The notes beneath the pieces are model-generated. The model did not search any database and had not been told where the DNA came from. It saw only the letters and a program-made list of their open reading frames with translations. DNA of 11,266 bases. It comes from Gammaproteobacteria bacterium (GTDB taxonomy: Bacteria; Pseudomonadota; Gammaproteobacteria; Pseudomonadales; Azotimanducaceae). The stretch spans positions 1 through 11,266 of the forward strand of contig PAFJ01000009.1 in the NCBI GenBank assembly GCA_002704325.1, read 5' to 3'. Within the stretch, counting starts at the first letter, position 1. Each line of letters begins with the position of its first letter. Position numbers and translations under genes: made by a program. Positions 1 through 6,382 of this stretch are shown in pieces.

Positions 1-171
1 ATTGGACGAGCTAGGCGCTTGGCTGACTTGGCTCGGCTCCGTGACCTCAGCCATGCTATCCATAGCAGCGGTAGTTTGGGTTGAACTTTCGGTTTGGTTA
101 CTGCTGTCGCAGCCGGCAAGGCCGATTAAGGCTGTAACGATTGCGACGAGAGAAATGCGGGCCTTTTTCAT
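1..171 (-). CDS. Lipoprotein, N-terminal fragment (cut by window start)
   Basis: An ATG at 171 on the minus strand opens a frame that stays open to base 1, giving 57 residues. It begins MKKARISLVAIVTALIGLAGC: a short basic n-region, a hydrophobic core and an LAGC lipobox at residues 18-21, so Cys21 should be lipidated by Lgt and the signal cleaved by LspA. Asp at position +2 after the Cys (the CDSS sequence) is, in enterobacteria, an inner-membrane retention signal (Lol avoidance), though this rule is not universal. The stretch after the Cys is rich in Ser, Thr, Gln and Glu, as in a flexible tether. An AAAGG ribosome site lies 8 bases upstream of the start. The functional domain is outside the window, so no role can be assigned. 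It is the upstream end of a minus-strand unit continuing to the left. Confidence 0.8.
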   Translation of the reverse strand, partial: MKKARISLVAIVTALIGLAGCDSSNQTESSTQTTAAMDSMAEVTEPSQVSQAPSSSN

Positions 172-227
172 AATGATACCTTTAGGTTAACGCGGCCATT
201 GAAGAATTAGACGCTAATGTGTGAGGG

Positions 228-233
228 ATAATA
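228..233 (-). promoter_or_regulatory. Possible -10 box for the lipoprotein gene
   Basis: On the minus strand these bases read TATTAT, one mismatch from TATAAT, about 57 bases upstream of the lipoprotein start. No convincing -35 hexamer is visible at 16-18 bases further upstream, so this is weak and rests on the -10 match and position alone. Confidence 0.2.
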
Positions 234-269
234 CTTCGCCTCGGTTTGAATACTACTTTGCGACGTCAC

Positions 270-289
270 CTGCCGACAACTGCCGGCAG
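270..289. terminator. Hairpin downstream of the aminotransferase gene
   Basis: CTGCCG at 270-275 pairs with CGGCAG at 284-289 across an 8-base loop, just past the aminotransferase stop codon in its direction of transcription. There is no T-run after it, so it is not a classical Rho-independent terminator. It could protect the 3' end or pause polymerase before the lipoprotein promoter. Confidence 0.3.
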
Positions 290-297
290 AGGCCATG

Positions 298-1617
298 TTA
301 TGGGGTTTCTTCTATCGCTTCAGCGACAGTTTCGGCCATGTTCTGAATTTGCTCAGGTTGCGCGATAAAAGGTGGCGCGAACTGCAATGTGTCGCCACCC
401 CAGCGAACATAAAGGCCCTTTTCCCAACATCGAATACCGACTTCAAAAGGTCGAATGATCGGATCGCCGTCGCGCGGCGCGAGTTGCAGCGCGCCGGCCA
501 TGCCGAAATTACGAATGTCAGTAATGTGTTTGTTGCCCTTGAGCGCATGCAGCGAATCCTCAAGGATAGGTGCCAACGCGTTTGAGCGCGCCACCATAGC
601 GTCGTTTTGCAGCACATCGAGTGCAGCTAACGCCGCGGCACAGGCCACGGGATGAGCAGAATAGGTGTATCCGTGGGGTAATTCGATCATATGTTCCGGT
701 TGTTCGATGGCCATAAAGGCGTCATACAACACGCTGGAACTGATAACCGCGCCCATGGGTATAGCGCCGTTAGTCAGCCCTTTCGCGATGTTCAAAATAT
801 CTGGGGTAACGCCGAAGGTTTGGGCTGCAAACGTATCTCCCATTCGAGCGAACCCGGTGATCACTTCATCAAAGATCAGCAGGATATTGTGTTGGTCGCA
901 AATTTTTCTTAGACGCTGCAGATAGTTTTTTGGTGGCACGATGACACCAGCGGAACCGGAAACGGGTTCTACGATCACGGCGGCAATGGTTGAGGCATCA
1001 TGCAAGAGGATTAACTGTTCGAGGTGGTTTGCTAGTTCCTCGCCGTGGTCGGCCTGTCCTCGGGTAAAGGCGTATTCGGGTTGCAAAGTGTGGGGCAGAT
1101 GGTCTGCATCGCCGAGTTGACCGAAGAGTTTGCGATTAGCGCCAATGCCACCAAGACTGGTGCCCGCGAAGTTGACGCCGTGATAGCCCTTAATGCGTCC
1201 AATGAAGCGCGTCTTACTGGGCTGGCCTTGGATACGCCAGTAGGCGCGAGCTAATTTCAAGGCGGTATCAGCGCACTCGGAACCTGAATTGGTAAACAGC
1301 ACATGATTAAGGTCGCCGGGTGCAAGTTCGCTCAAGCGCTCGGCCAAACGGGTTGCGCCAGGATGGGTGTATTGAAAAGCCGGCGCATAATCCAACGTGC
1401 CTAATTGCTCGCTAACCGCGGCGGTGATTTCTGGGCGGTTGTGGCCGTAACCGCTGCACCATAGCCCCGAGAGTGAGTCGAAGATTTCGCGGTTATCTTG
1501 GCTAATGTAGTGACAGTCTCGCGCTTCGACGACCACACGGGGATCTTTGTGGAACTGTCGGTTAGCGGTAAAGGGCAGCCAATGGGCAGTCGTGGAGCTG
1601 AGGTTTTCGCCAGTCAT
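298..1617 (-). CDS. Class III PLP aminotransferase, omega-amino acid:pyruvate type
   Basis: This 439-residue protein matches the usual length (about 440-450) of beta-alanine:pyruvate/omega-amino-acid transaminases, which move an amino group from beta-alanine or another terminal amine to pyruvate, yielding malonate semialdehyde or an aldehyde plus alanine. Visible motifs are NSGSECADTALKLARA (residues 110-125, PLP phosphate loop), GYHG (144-147, stacking on PLP), VEPVSGSAG (217-225), IFDEVITGFARMG (248-260, Asp250 to the pyridine nitrogen), and IAKGLTNGAIPMGAV (277-291) with Lys279 as Schiff-base lysine. YVRWGGDTLQFAPPF (403-417) contains Arg405, the counterpart of the substrate-carboxylate arginine of the Pseudomonas enzyme. 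The ATG has an AGGAG site six bases upstream. It lies 45 bases after the glutathione S-transferase-like gene, so the two are probably cotranscribed. The family is secure; the natural amine (beta-alanine, taurine-like, diamine) is not fixed by sequence alone. Confidence 0.92.
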   Translation of the reverse strand: MTGENLSSTTAHWLPFTANRQFHKDPRVVVEARDCHYISQDNREIFDSLSGLWCSGYGHNRPEITAAVSEQLGTLDYAPAFQYTHPGATRLAERLSELAPGDLNHVLFTNSGSECADTALKLARAYWRIQGQPSKTRFIGRIKGYHGVNFAGTSLGGIGANRKLFGQLGDADHLPHTLQPEYAFTRGQADHGEELANHLEQLILLHDASTIAAVIVEPVSGSAGVIVPPKNYLQRLRKICDQHNILLIFDEVITGFARMGDTFAAQTFGVTPDILNIAKGLTNGAIPMGAVISSSVLYDAFMAIEQPEHMIELPHGYTYSAHPVACAAALAALDVLQNDAMVARSNALAPILEDSLHALKGNKHITDIRNFGMAGALQLAPRDGDPIIRPFEVGIRCWEKGLYVRWGGDTLQFAPPFIAQPEQIQNMAETVAEAIEETP

Positions 1618-1662
1618 GAGGGCTCCTAAATCAGTGGCATGATAATAACCCGTTATGAATCT

Positions 1663-2286
1663 TTAACCAGTATCGCCGAACGCACGCTGGTAGGCAGGAC
1701 GTTGCTGGAGTCGATCCCAGTAAGCGGTTACGTTTGTTGGCATCGGCTCAGGCAGTAATTTAACCCCAAGCATAATGGTATAACCAAGCATGATGTCTGC
1801 GGCGCTAAACGTGTTGCCAGCGATATAGTTGTTGTCCTTGAGGGCGTCGTTTAGCGCACTAAGACACAATCTAGCGCGATTGCGCATCTCTTCAATGGCA
1901 GCTTCGTTGGTATTCTCGTCGGGAAATTCTCGTAGATGATTGACGATTTCGCCTAATGGGCGGGCGAATGTGGCCTCGGCAAACCAGCTCCACTGCAGAT
2001 ATAGGGCGTGGTCCGGGGTGCCTTTGTCGGGCTGCAGTCGGCCCTGGCCGTAGCGGTCGAGTAGGTATTGAACCATAGCGCCGGATTCGAAAATGACTAC
2101 ATCCGGGGTCGTGGTATCGACCATAACCGGCACTTTTCCCACAGGATTCATCTGCCGCCATTCGGGGCTGCTGCGGTAACTAGCACTGAAATCCACCTCG
2201 ATGATCCGATATTCGATATCTAATTCTGCGCATAGCCAAATCGGCCTCACTCCGCGAGTGCCAGGTACGTGATAGATCTCGATCAT
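1663..2286 (-). CDS. Glutathione S-transferase family protein
   Basis: The protein has 207 residues when started at the ATG at 2286, which follows a GGGGGAG ribosome site by six bases; a longer version from a TTG at 2301 would place that site inside the coding region and is disfavoured. Residues 1-80 form the thioredoxin-fold domain: a YHVPGTRGVRP start (5-15), VGKVPVM (49-55) with the family's cis-proline Pro53, and FESGA (66-70), where Glu67-Ser68 contact the gamma-glutamyl group of glutathione. The helical domain follows, with IAGNTFSAADI (155-165) carrying the Ser/Asp N-capping box conserved in GSTs. It heads the minus-strand unit with the aminotransferase and diverges from the GMC gene. 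Likely roles are conjugation, isomerisation or thiol-dependent cleavage of an electrophilic intermediate; the substrate cannot be read from sequence. The N-terminal catalytic residue could be Thr10 or Tyr5. Confidence 0.88.
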   Translation of the reverse strand: MIEIYHVPGTRGVRPIWLCAELDIEYRIIEVDFSASYRSSPEWRQMNPVGKVPVMVDTTTPDVVIFESGAMVQYLLDRYGQGRLQPDKGTPDHALYLQWSWFAEATFARPLGEIVNHLREFPDENTNEAAIEEMRNRARLCLSALNDALKDNNYIAGNTFSAADIMLGYTIMLGVKLLPEPMPTNVTAYWDRLQQRPAYQRAFGDTG

Positions 2287-2292
2287 ATTATG

Positions 2293-2299
2293 CTCCCCC
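2293..2299 (-). promoter_or_regulatory. Ribosome binding site fixing the GST start
   Basis: Minus-strand GGGGGAG sits six bases before the ATG at 2286 and decides for it over the in-frame TTG at 2301. Confidence 0.7.
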
Positions 2300-2304
2300 A
2301 AGTA

Positions 2305-2333
2305 TTGAGATATTGCCGGCAGACGACTAATTT
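2305..2333 (+). promoter_or_regulatory. Candidate promoter for the GMC operon
   Basis: TTGAGA (2305-2310, 5/6 match to -35) and TAATTT (2328-2333, only 3/6 to -10) are separated by 17 bases. Transcription would begin near 2340, about 50 bases before the GMC start and just ahead of the palindrome at 2349-2364. The weak -10 makes this tentative. Confidence 0.3.
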
Positions 2334-2348
2334 ATCGCGGGAGGTGCC

Positions 2349-2364
2349 ACGACACTAGTGGCGT
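2349..2364. promoter_or_regulatory. Operator-like palindrome in the GST/GMC divergent region
   Basis: ACGACACTAGTGGCGT is an inverted repeat with seven of eight base pairs matching around a CTAG centre (inner eight bases CACTAGTG perfectly symmetric). It lies in the 105-base gap between two divergent operons, where one bound dimer could control both. No regulator gene is in the window, so the binding protein is unknown. Confidence 0.4.
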
Positions 2365-2391
2365 CACGGCATACGCACTTTGGGAGGGGGC

Positions 2392-4002
2392 GTGTCGCAA
2401 CAACCGGTCGACGTATTGATTATTGGTGCTGGAGCTTCTGGAGCCGCGGCGGCGTGGAATCTAGTAGATACGCGCATGCGAATTCTTTGCTTAGAGCAAG
2501 GTGACTGGATGAATCCGCTTAACTATCCGAGCACCGGTCTCGATTGGGAGGCGCGCAGTTGGGGCGAATATAGTGTGTCGCCAAATCGACGCGGCCTGGT
2601 CACCGATTACCCCGTAAACGATGAAAATTCGCCGATCTCGATCTCTAATTTCAATGGGGTGGGAGGAGGCACCATTCTTTATAATGGTCATTTCCCGCGT
2701 TTTCATCCGTCAGACTTCAGAGTCAAGACACTGGATGGCGTTGCTGATGATTGGCCCATCGACTATGCGACGCTGGCGCCATTCTATGCTGTAAATGACC
2801 GGATAACAGGGGTTGCCGGTCTTGCCGGAGACCCGGCCAATCCACCGCACGCGGACCCCAACGTACTGTTGCCGCCATTACCGCTTGGCAAATCGGCCGG
2901 CGCGATTGGCACTGGGTTTAATGCTAAGGGTTGGCATTGGTGGCCTTCTGATGCGGCCATTGCAACTCAAGAGCACGATGGACGGGCAGCGTGCATCAAT
3001 CTTGGCGCCTGTTTATCAGGTTGTGCCCAGGGCGCAAAGGCCAGCACCGATATAACCTATTGGCCTCATGCCATCCGCCGTGGCGTCGAGTTGCGCACGC
3101 GCTGCCGCGTTCGTGAAATCTCTCTAGGCGATGATGGTATGGCGAATGGGGTTTGGTATTACGACGAGCTTGGCGAGGAACAATTTCAAGCGGCTGCAGT
3201 GGTGATTTTAGCGACCAATGGTGTTGGTACGCCGCGGTTGCTATTGAACTCGAAATCGACGCGTTTTCCGGATGGCCTTGCTAATTCAAGCGGTTTGGTT
3301 GGCAAGAATTTGATGTTTCACCCCTATGCGATGATTCGTGGTGTGTTTCCGGAATCATTAGACGGTAATCATGGCCCCGGTGCTTGTATCTGGAGTCAGG
3401 AATTTTACGAAACTGATTTGCAACGGGGCTTTGTGCGTGGGTTCACTTATGAGATGAACCGTGGGATGGGTCCGGCCGCTACGGCGATGCTGGGCTTGGC
3501 CCATGGTCGCTTGCCTTGGGGCACGGACTACCACAAGCACTATGCCGGCTTACATCAGCGCATAACCGGAATGGTGGCGATCTGTGAAGATCTTCCGGAG
3601 CGGCATAATACCGTGACGCTCGATCCAAATTTAGTCGACAGCCACGGCATCCCAGCGCCTAAAATTGACTACACCCTGTCAACTAACAGCCGCAAAATGC
3701 TCGACTATGCGGTAGCGAGAGCGTCCGAGGCGTTGCGTGCAGGTGGCGCAACAGACGTGATGTCCGAGGCGCCGTTAGCTGTGGGCGGTTGGCACTTAAT
3801 GGGCACAGCACGGATGGGATTGGATCCCGCGTGTTCTGTTGTGAATGAATGGGGGCGAGCTCACGACGTAAAGAACCTATTTGTCGTTGATGGCAGCATT
3901 TTTGTTACCTCTGCCGGGGTAAATCCTACGCGCACAATTCAGGCACTGGCGCTGTACATAACGGACTGTATGAAAAAGCGCCTGGCTAACTTATTTGATT
4001 GA
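2392..4002 (+). CDS. GMC-family FAD-dependent dehydrogenase, large subunit
   Basis: A 536-residue flavoprotein of the glucose-methanol-choline family, likely oxidising an alcohol or sugar hydroxyl. GAGASG (residues 12-17) is the Rossmann FAD motif, with the ribose-binding acidic residue in CLEQGDW. NGVGGGTILYNGHFPRF (88-104) is the family's second signature. Cys201, Cys207 and Cys211 in CINLGACLSGCAQGAK form the spaced cysteines seen in gluconate/sorbitol-type dehydrogenase large subunits. The C-terminal domain has GGWHLMGTARMG with catalytic His468 and GVNPTRTI with Asn511. The start is the GTG at 2392, four bases after a GGAGG site; a TTG at 2380 lies upstream of that site. No signal peptide is seen. 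Thirteen bases downstream comes a subunit-3-like gene, so this is probably a two-subunit dehydrogenase rather than a GMC oxidase. Donor substrate and electron acceptor are not evident. Confidence 0.9.
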   Translation: MSQQPVDVLIIGAGASGAAAAWNLVDTRMRILCLEQGDWMNPLNYPSTGLDWEARSWGEYSVSPNRRGLVTDYPVNDENSPISISNFNGVGGGTILYNGHFPRFHPSDFRVKTLDGVADDWPIDYATLAPFYAVNDRITGVAGLAGDPANPPHADPNVLLPPLPLGKSAGAIGTGFNAKGWHWWPSDAAIATQEHDGRAACINLGACLSGCAQGAKASTDITYWPHAIRRGVELRTRCRVREISLGDDGMANGVWYYDELGEEQFQAAAVVILATNGVGTPRLLLNSKSTRFPDGLANSSGLVGKNLMFHPYAMIRGVFPESLDGNHGPGACIWSQEFYETDLQRGFVRGFTYEMNRGMGPAATAMLGLAHGRLPWGTDYHKHYAGLHQRITGMVAICEDLPERHNTVTLDPNLVDSHGIPAPKIDYTLSTNSRKMLDYAVARASEALRAGGATDVMSEAPLAVGGWHLMGTARMGLDPACSVVNEWGRAHDVKNLFVVDGSIFVTSAGVNPTRTIQALALYITDCMKKRLANLFD

Positions 4003-4015
4003 TTCCCGAATTATT

Positions 4016-4486
4016 ATGAACGACATCATCGCAACGGATACTCGAAGCAACCCTGCTCAAGAAGACTTGGTCGCCTATTTTGCAGGTGCGATAATCCCGG
4101 CATGTTCAGAGCAAAGAATGCTTGCTGCAAATGATCCGAGTATTTTACAAGATATTTTCAATACCGCTGATGCTGCCGCTGTAAACGGATTTTGTAGGCA
4201 TGTGGAAATGGTCGCTGACGAAATTGCGGGTTGTCCCTTCGCCGATTTGAACGAAGCCCAGAAAGAGGCGTTGACGCGACGTCTCGAAAATTCAAATGCG
4301 GCGAACGTGCTAGTTTTTGTGAGCATAGTCGTGCAATGCTATTACCGTGATCCTCGGGTCTTGGCAGCGCTTGAATTAGAGGCGCGACCTGCATACCCGA
4401 AAGGGTACGAAGTTGAAAAGAGCGACTGGGCGTTGTTGGAACCCGTCAAGCAGCGCCCACCGTTCTATAAGGCGGTGGACGAATAA
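4016..4486 (+). CDS. Gluconate 2-dehydrogenase subunit 3-like small subunit
   Basis: This 156-residue protein resembles the small (gamma) subunit of membrane gluconate dehydrogenase-type complexes (Gluconate_2-dh3 family). Recognisable parts are QEDLVAYFAGAIIPA (15-29), CYYRDPRVLAALELEARP (108-125) and YPKGYEVEKSDWALLEPV (127-144), the typical C-terminal block. The family's small subunit normally carries a Tat signal that exports the flavin subunit with it; here the N-terminus (MNDIIATDTRSN) has no twin arginine or hydrophobic stretch, so the complex is probably cytoplasmic. I prefer the ATG at 4016; a TTG at 3995 would overlap the GMC stop. Neither start has a strong ribosome site, so translation is probably coupled to the GMC gene. 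It is expected to stabilise or chaperone the flavoprotein. No cytochrome subunit is adjacent. Confidence 0.78.
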   Translation: MNDIIATDTRSNPAQEDLVAYFAGAIIPACSEQRMLAANDPSILQDIFNTADAAAVNGFCRHVEMVADEIAGCPFADLNEAQKEALTRRLENSNAANVLVFVSIVVQCYYRDPRVLAALELEARPAYPKGYEVEKSDWALLEPVKQRPPFYKAVDE

Positions 4487-4529
4487 ATTAGACGCGGTGT
4501 GTCGCGCCACTAATTTAAGGCTCAACTAT

Positions 4530-4541
4530 GCATTCGAATGC
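4530..4541. repeat. Perfect 12-base palindrome upstream of the isomerase-like gene
   Basis: GCATTCGAATGC is fully self-complementary and lies in the 82-base gap between the small-subunit gene and the crotonase gene, 27 bases before the latter's start. It could be a regulator site or a small RNA stem; nothing links it to a known protein. Confidence 0.3.
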
Positions 4542-4568
4542 GCAAACGGCAAAACTATAGGAGCGAAA

Positions 4569-5303
4569 ATGAGCGGTGAATTAATACGGTTAGAGCGTGA
4601 GGGGGATGTATTCACCTTAACGATGCATGCAGGCGAAAATCGCTGGAATACGACATTTGTTCGTGCCTTTGCTGGGGCCTTGAATGAGGTCGAAGCCTCG
4701 TCTGGTCCAGCAGCACTGGTAACCGCGTCAGCGAGCGAAAAGTTTTTTTCCAACGGGCTGGATTTAGATTGGGTGCAGGATCCTGCTGCCCATCCTGAAG
4801 GAGGCGATCGGCAGGCCTTTGGTGAAGAATTTATGGCGTTGATGGGGCGAATTATGACCTTGCCGGTGCCTACTGTATGCGCGGTGAATGGGCATGCTTT
4901 TGGGGCCGGATTTATGTCGGCGCTCTGCCACGATGTGCGCATTATGCGCGCAGATCGCGGGTTCATGTGCGCCAACGAAATGCAATTAGGTATGCGCATA
5001 CCCGAACCGGAGTTGGCGCTGTTTCGTCACAAAATGTCGTTAAACGTATTTTTTGAAACGGTGCAGTTGGCAAAGCGCTGGGCAGCGCCGGCCGCGCTAG
5101 AGGCGGGTATTGTGCAGCAGACGGTGGATATGGACGAATTGTTGGCGGCAGCCCAAGCCAAGGCTCAGGAGCTGGCGCCTCTTGGCGCGAATCGGGAGAA
5201 CTATGGCGGTCAAAAAGAAACTTTATATGGTGAAAATGCAGCCATAAACGGCGTCCACGGTCCCGCATACATGCTCAAGAACTCGCACCAGTTTGGACAC
5301 TAA
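4569..5303 (+). CDS. Enoyl-CoA hydratase/isomerase (delta3,delta2-enoyl-CoA isomerase-like)
   Basis: A 244-residue crotonase-fold protein. FFSNGLDLDWV (59-69) is the first oxyanion-hole loop, and PVPTVCAVNGHAFGAGF (99-115) the second, where backbone amides hold the thioester carbonyl. The FSNGLDL form, the following SALCHDVRIMRADRG segment (117-130) and NEMQLGM (136-142) recall the peroxisomal-type delta3,delta2-enoyl-CoA isomerases rather than ordinary FadB/PaaF hydratases. The catalytic acid is not certain; Glu137 is a candidate. The ATG at 4569 has AGGAG five bases upstream; an in-frame ATG at 4413 would run back through the small-subunit gene and is rejected. It is the last gene of the plus-strand GMC unit, 82 bases after the small subunit, and may also have its own promoter. 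Likely role: moving a double bond in a CoA-bound intermediate. The precise reaction is inferred. Confidence 0.82.
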   Translation: MSGELIRLEREGDVFTLTMHAGENRWNTTFVRAFAGALNEVEASSGPAALVTASASEKFFSNGLDLDWVQDPAAHPEGGDRQAFGEEFMALMGRIMTLPVPTVCAVNGHAFGAGFMSALCHDVRIMRADRGFMCANEMQLGMRIPEPELALFRHKMSLNVFFETVQLAKRWAAPAALEAGIVQQTVDMDELLAAAQAKAQELAPLGANRENYGGQKETLYGENAAINGVHGPAYMLKNSHQFGH

Positions 5304-5348
5304 AGGAGCCGGTGCTGCGATCCCGGCACAATAATGTAGGTGTTCACA

Positions 5349-5366
5349 GCGGGTATAAATACCCGC
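5349..5366. terminator. Perfect palindrome between convergent genes
   Basis: GCGGGTATAAATACCCGC is a perfect 18-base inverted repeat in the middle of the 98-base gap between convergent crotonase genes, which is where a bidirectional terminator would sit. Neither strand has a T-run after the stem. A second imperfect stem, GCCGG at 5308-5312 with CCGGC at 5323-5327, lies just after the plus-strand gene. Confidence 0.35.
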
Positions 5367-5391
5367 GGGAAGTAGGGCGTAATGACTCGTC

Positions 5392-5410
5392 GCTGGCTGT
5401 TCTAGCCAGC
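5392..5410. terminator. Hairpin over the end of the minus-strand crotonase gene
   Basis: GCTGGCT (5392-5398) pairs with AGCCAGC (5404-5410) across a five-base loop. It spans the TAG stop of the minus-strand crotonase gene (5402-5404). No T-run follows on either side, so termination function is uncertain. Confidence 0.3.
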
Positions 5411-6232
5411 CGGGCGCTTGAGCAGATCTGCTAGATCTTCAGGTACGTCCTTCGTAGGACTCATTTGCCAATCAGGCGTTTCTTTTTTCAAAAACGCCTG
5501 CACTCCGGCTTTGACGTCGGCCGACTGGCCAAGCCAGTTAATGAATTTCCCCTCTGCTTCCATCAGTTTCGGTATGTTCGCGCCGAGATTTTGCCACATC
5601 AGCGCCTTGGTCACTGCCACTGAGACTGGTGCGGTGTTAACTGCGATGTCTTCGGCAATTTCCATCGCCCGGGTCAATAGAGCGTCGCCGTCTACAATCT
5701 CACCAACGACGCCCATATCGGCCGCCTCTTGGCCGGAAATTATTCGACCAGTCATTAGCAGATCTGCGGCGCGAGAAAACCCAGCAACTTGGCTCACGGT
5801 CACGTGAGAGGCAAGTTCGGGCAGGATACCGCGACGCACCATTGCAAAGCCGATTTTTGCGTTGGGCGTGGCCAGACGCATATCCGCAAGCATGCTGTAT
5901 GTGATGCCCACGCCTACAGCGGCACCATTAATGGCCGCGATCACTGGCTTGCGGATTTGGTAAGGCCACATCGGAGGACGATTGATTTCGACCCTGTCGG
6001 TAAATCCGTCTTCGCCGCCAGACAGATCGGCGCCAGCGCAAAACGCGCGCCCGGCACCAGTGATGACGACCGCGCGAATAGTGTCATTTTCGTCGCACTC
6101 GTACATGGCGTCGCTCAGATCGCGGCTCATGATGGGCGTCCAAGTGTTCATCTGTTCAGGCCGATTTAAGGTAATCAGCGCGACTTTGTCTTGGATTTCG
6201 AATTTGATGTGCTGTAATTCGTTGGTGTTCAT
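5402..6232 (-). CDS. Enoyl-CoA hydratase/isomerase family protein
   Basis: A 276-residue crotonase-superfamily enzyme. RPEQMNTWT (24-32) is the family's substrate-entry motif, AFCAGADL (63-70) the first oxyanion loop, and AAINGAAVGVGI (99-110) the second. RRGILPEL (133-140) places Glu139 where many hydratases and isomerases carry a catalytic glutamate. The ATG at 6232 follows AGGGGG by six bases; an in-frame TTG at 6259 lies upstream of that site and is disfavoured. It is transcribed alone on the minus strand, convergent with the other crotonase gene and divergent from the PhyH operon. The probable job is hydration or isomerisation of an unsaturated acyl-CoA. It differs clearly from the neighbouring crotonase, so the two are not a recent duplication. 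Other crotonase reactions (dehalogenation, hydrolysis, C-C cleavage) cannot be excluded. Confidence 0.88.
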   Translation of the reverse strand: MNTNELQHIKFEIQDKVALITLNRPEQMNTWTPIMSRDLSDAMYECDENDTIRAVVITGAGRAFCAGADLSGGEDGFTDRVEINRPPMWPYQIRKPVIAAINGAAVGVGITYSMLADMRLATPNAKIGFAMVRRGILPELASHVTVSQVAGFSRAADLLMTGRIISGQEAADMGVVGEIVDGDALLTRAMEIAEDIAVNTAPVSVAVTKALMWQNLGANIPKLMEAEGKFINWLGQSADVKAGVQAFLKKETPDWQMSPTKDVPEDLADLLKRPAG

Positions 6233-6301
6233 GTCTTTCCCCCTAATATATCGCCTCAAGACTAACCAGCGTTGTGCCTGTGGATCAATACGCAGTTGCA
6301 G

Positions 6302-6331
6302 TTCATATTAGGAAACAACTGTTGCTATGAT
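6302..6331 (+). promoter_or_regulatory. Candidate promoter of the PhyH-MadLM operon
   Basis: TTCATA (6302-6307, 4/6 to -35) and TATGAT (6326-6331, 5/6 to -10) are 18 bases apart, and TG at 6323-6324 makes an extended -10 (TGCTATGAT). Transcription would start near 6338, about 45 bases before the PhyH start. This is the best promoter match in the window. Confidence 0.5.
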
Positions 6332-6346
6332 CGGACGAGAGGCAAA

Positions 6347-6364
6347 TCAGGTGATTAGACCTGA
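6347..6364. promoter_or_regulatory. Operator-like inverted repeat upstream of the PhyH operon
   Basis: TCAGGTGATTAGACCTGA has perfect six-base arms (TCAGGT/ACCTGA) around a six-base spacer. It lies about ten bases after the predicted transcription start and ends seven bases before the ribosome site, a place where a bound repressor would block the operon. The AGGT-N6-ACCT form fits a dimeric helix-turn-helix protein; the family cannot be told. Confidence 0.4.
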
Positions 6365-6382
6365 ATGGATGGAGGAGACAGC

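Noticed and set aside
2-190. A plus-strand open frame of 62 codons at the left edge
   Set aside because: It is antisense to the lipoprotein gene, whose signal peptide, lipobox and ribosome site are convincing on the minus strand.
4413-4568. An N-terminal extension of the isomerase-like protein by 52 residues
   Set aside because: It overlaps the small-subunit gene in another frame, shows no family similarity, and the ATG at 4569 has a good AGGAG site.
4526-4999. A 157-codon minus-strand frame opposite the isomerase-like gene
   Set aside because: The plus-strand frame carries the crotonase motifs; the opposite frame has no recognisable domain or convincing start.
5312-5434. A 40-codon GTG-started frame preceded by AAAGGAG after the isomerase-like gene
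   Set aside because: The spacing to the GTG is very short, the frame runs antisense into the neighbouring crotonase, and the product resembles nothing.
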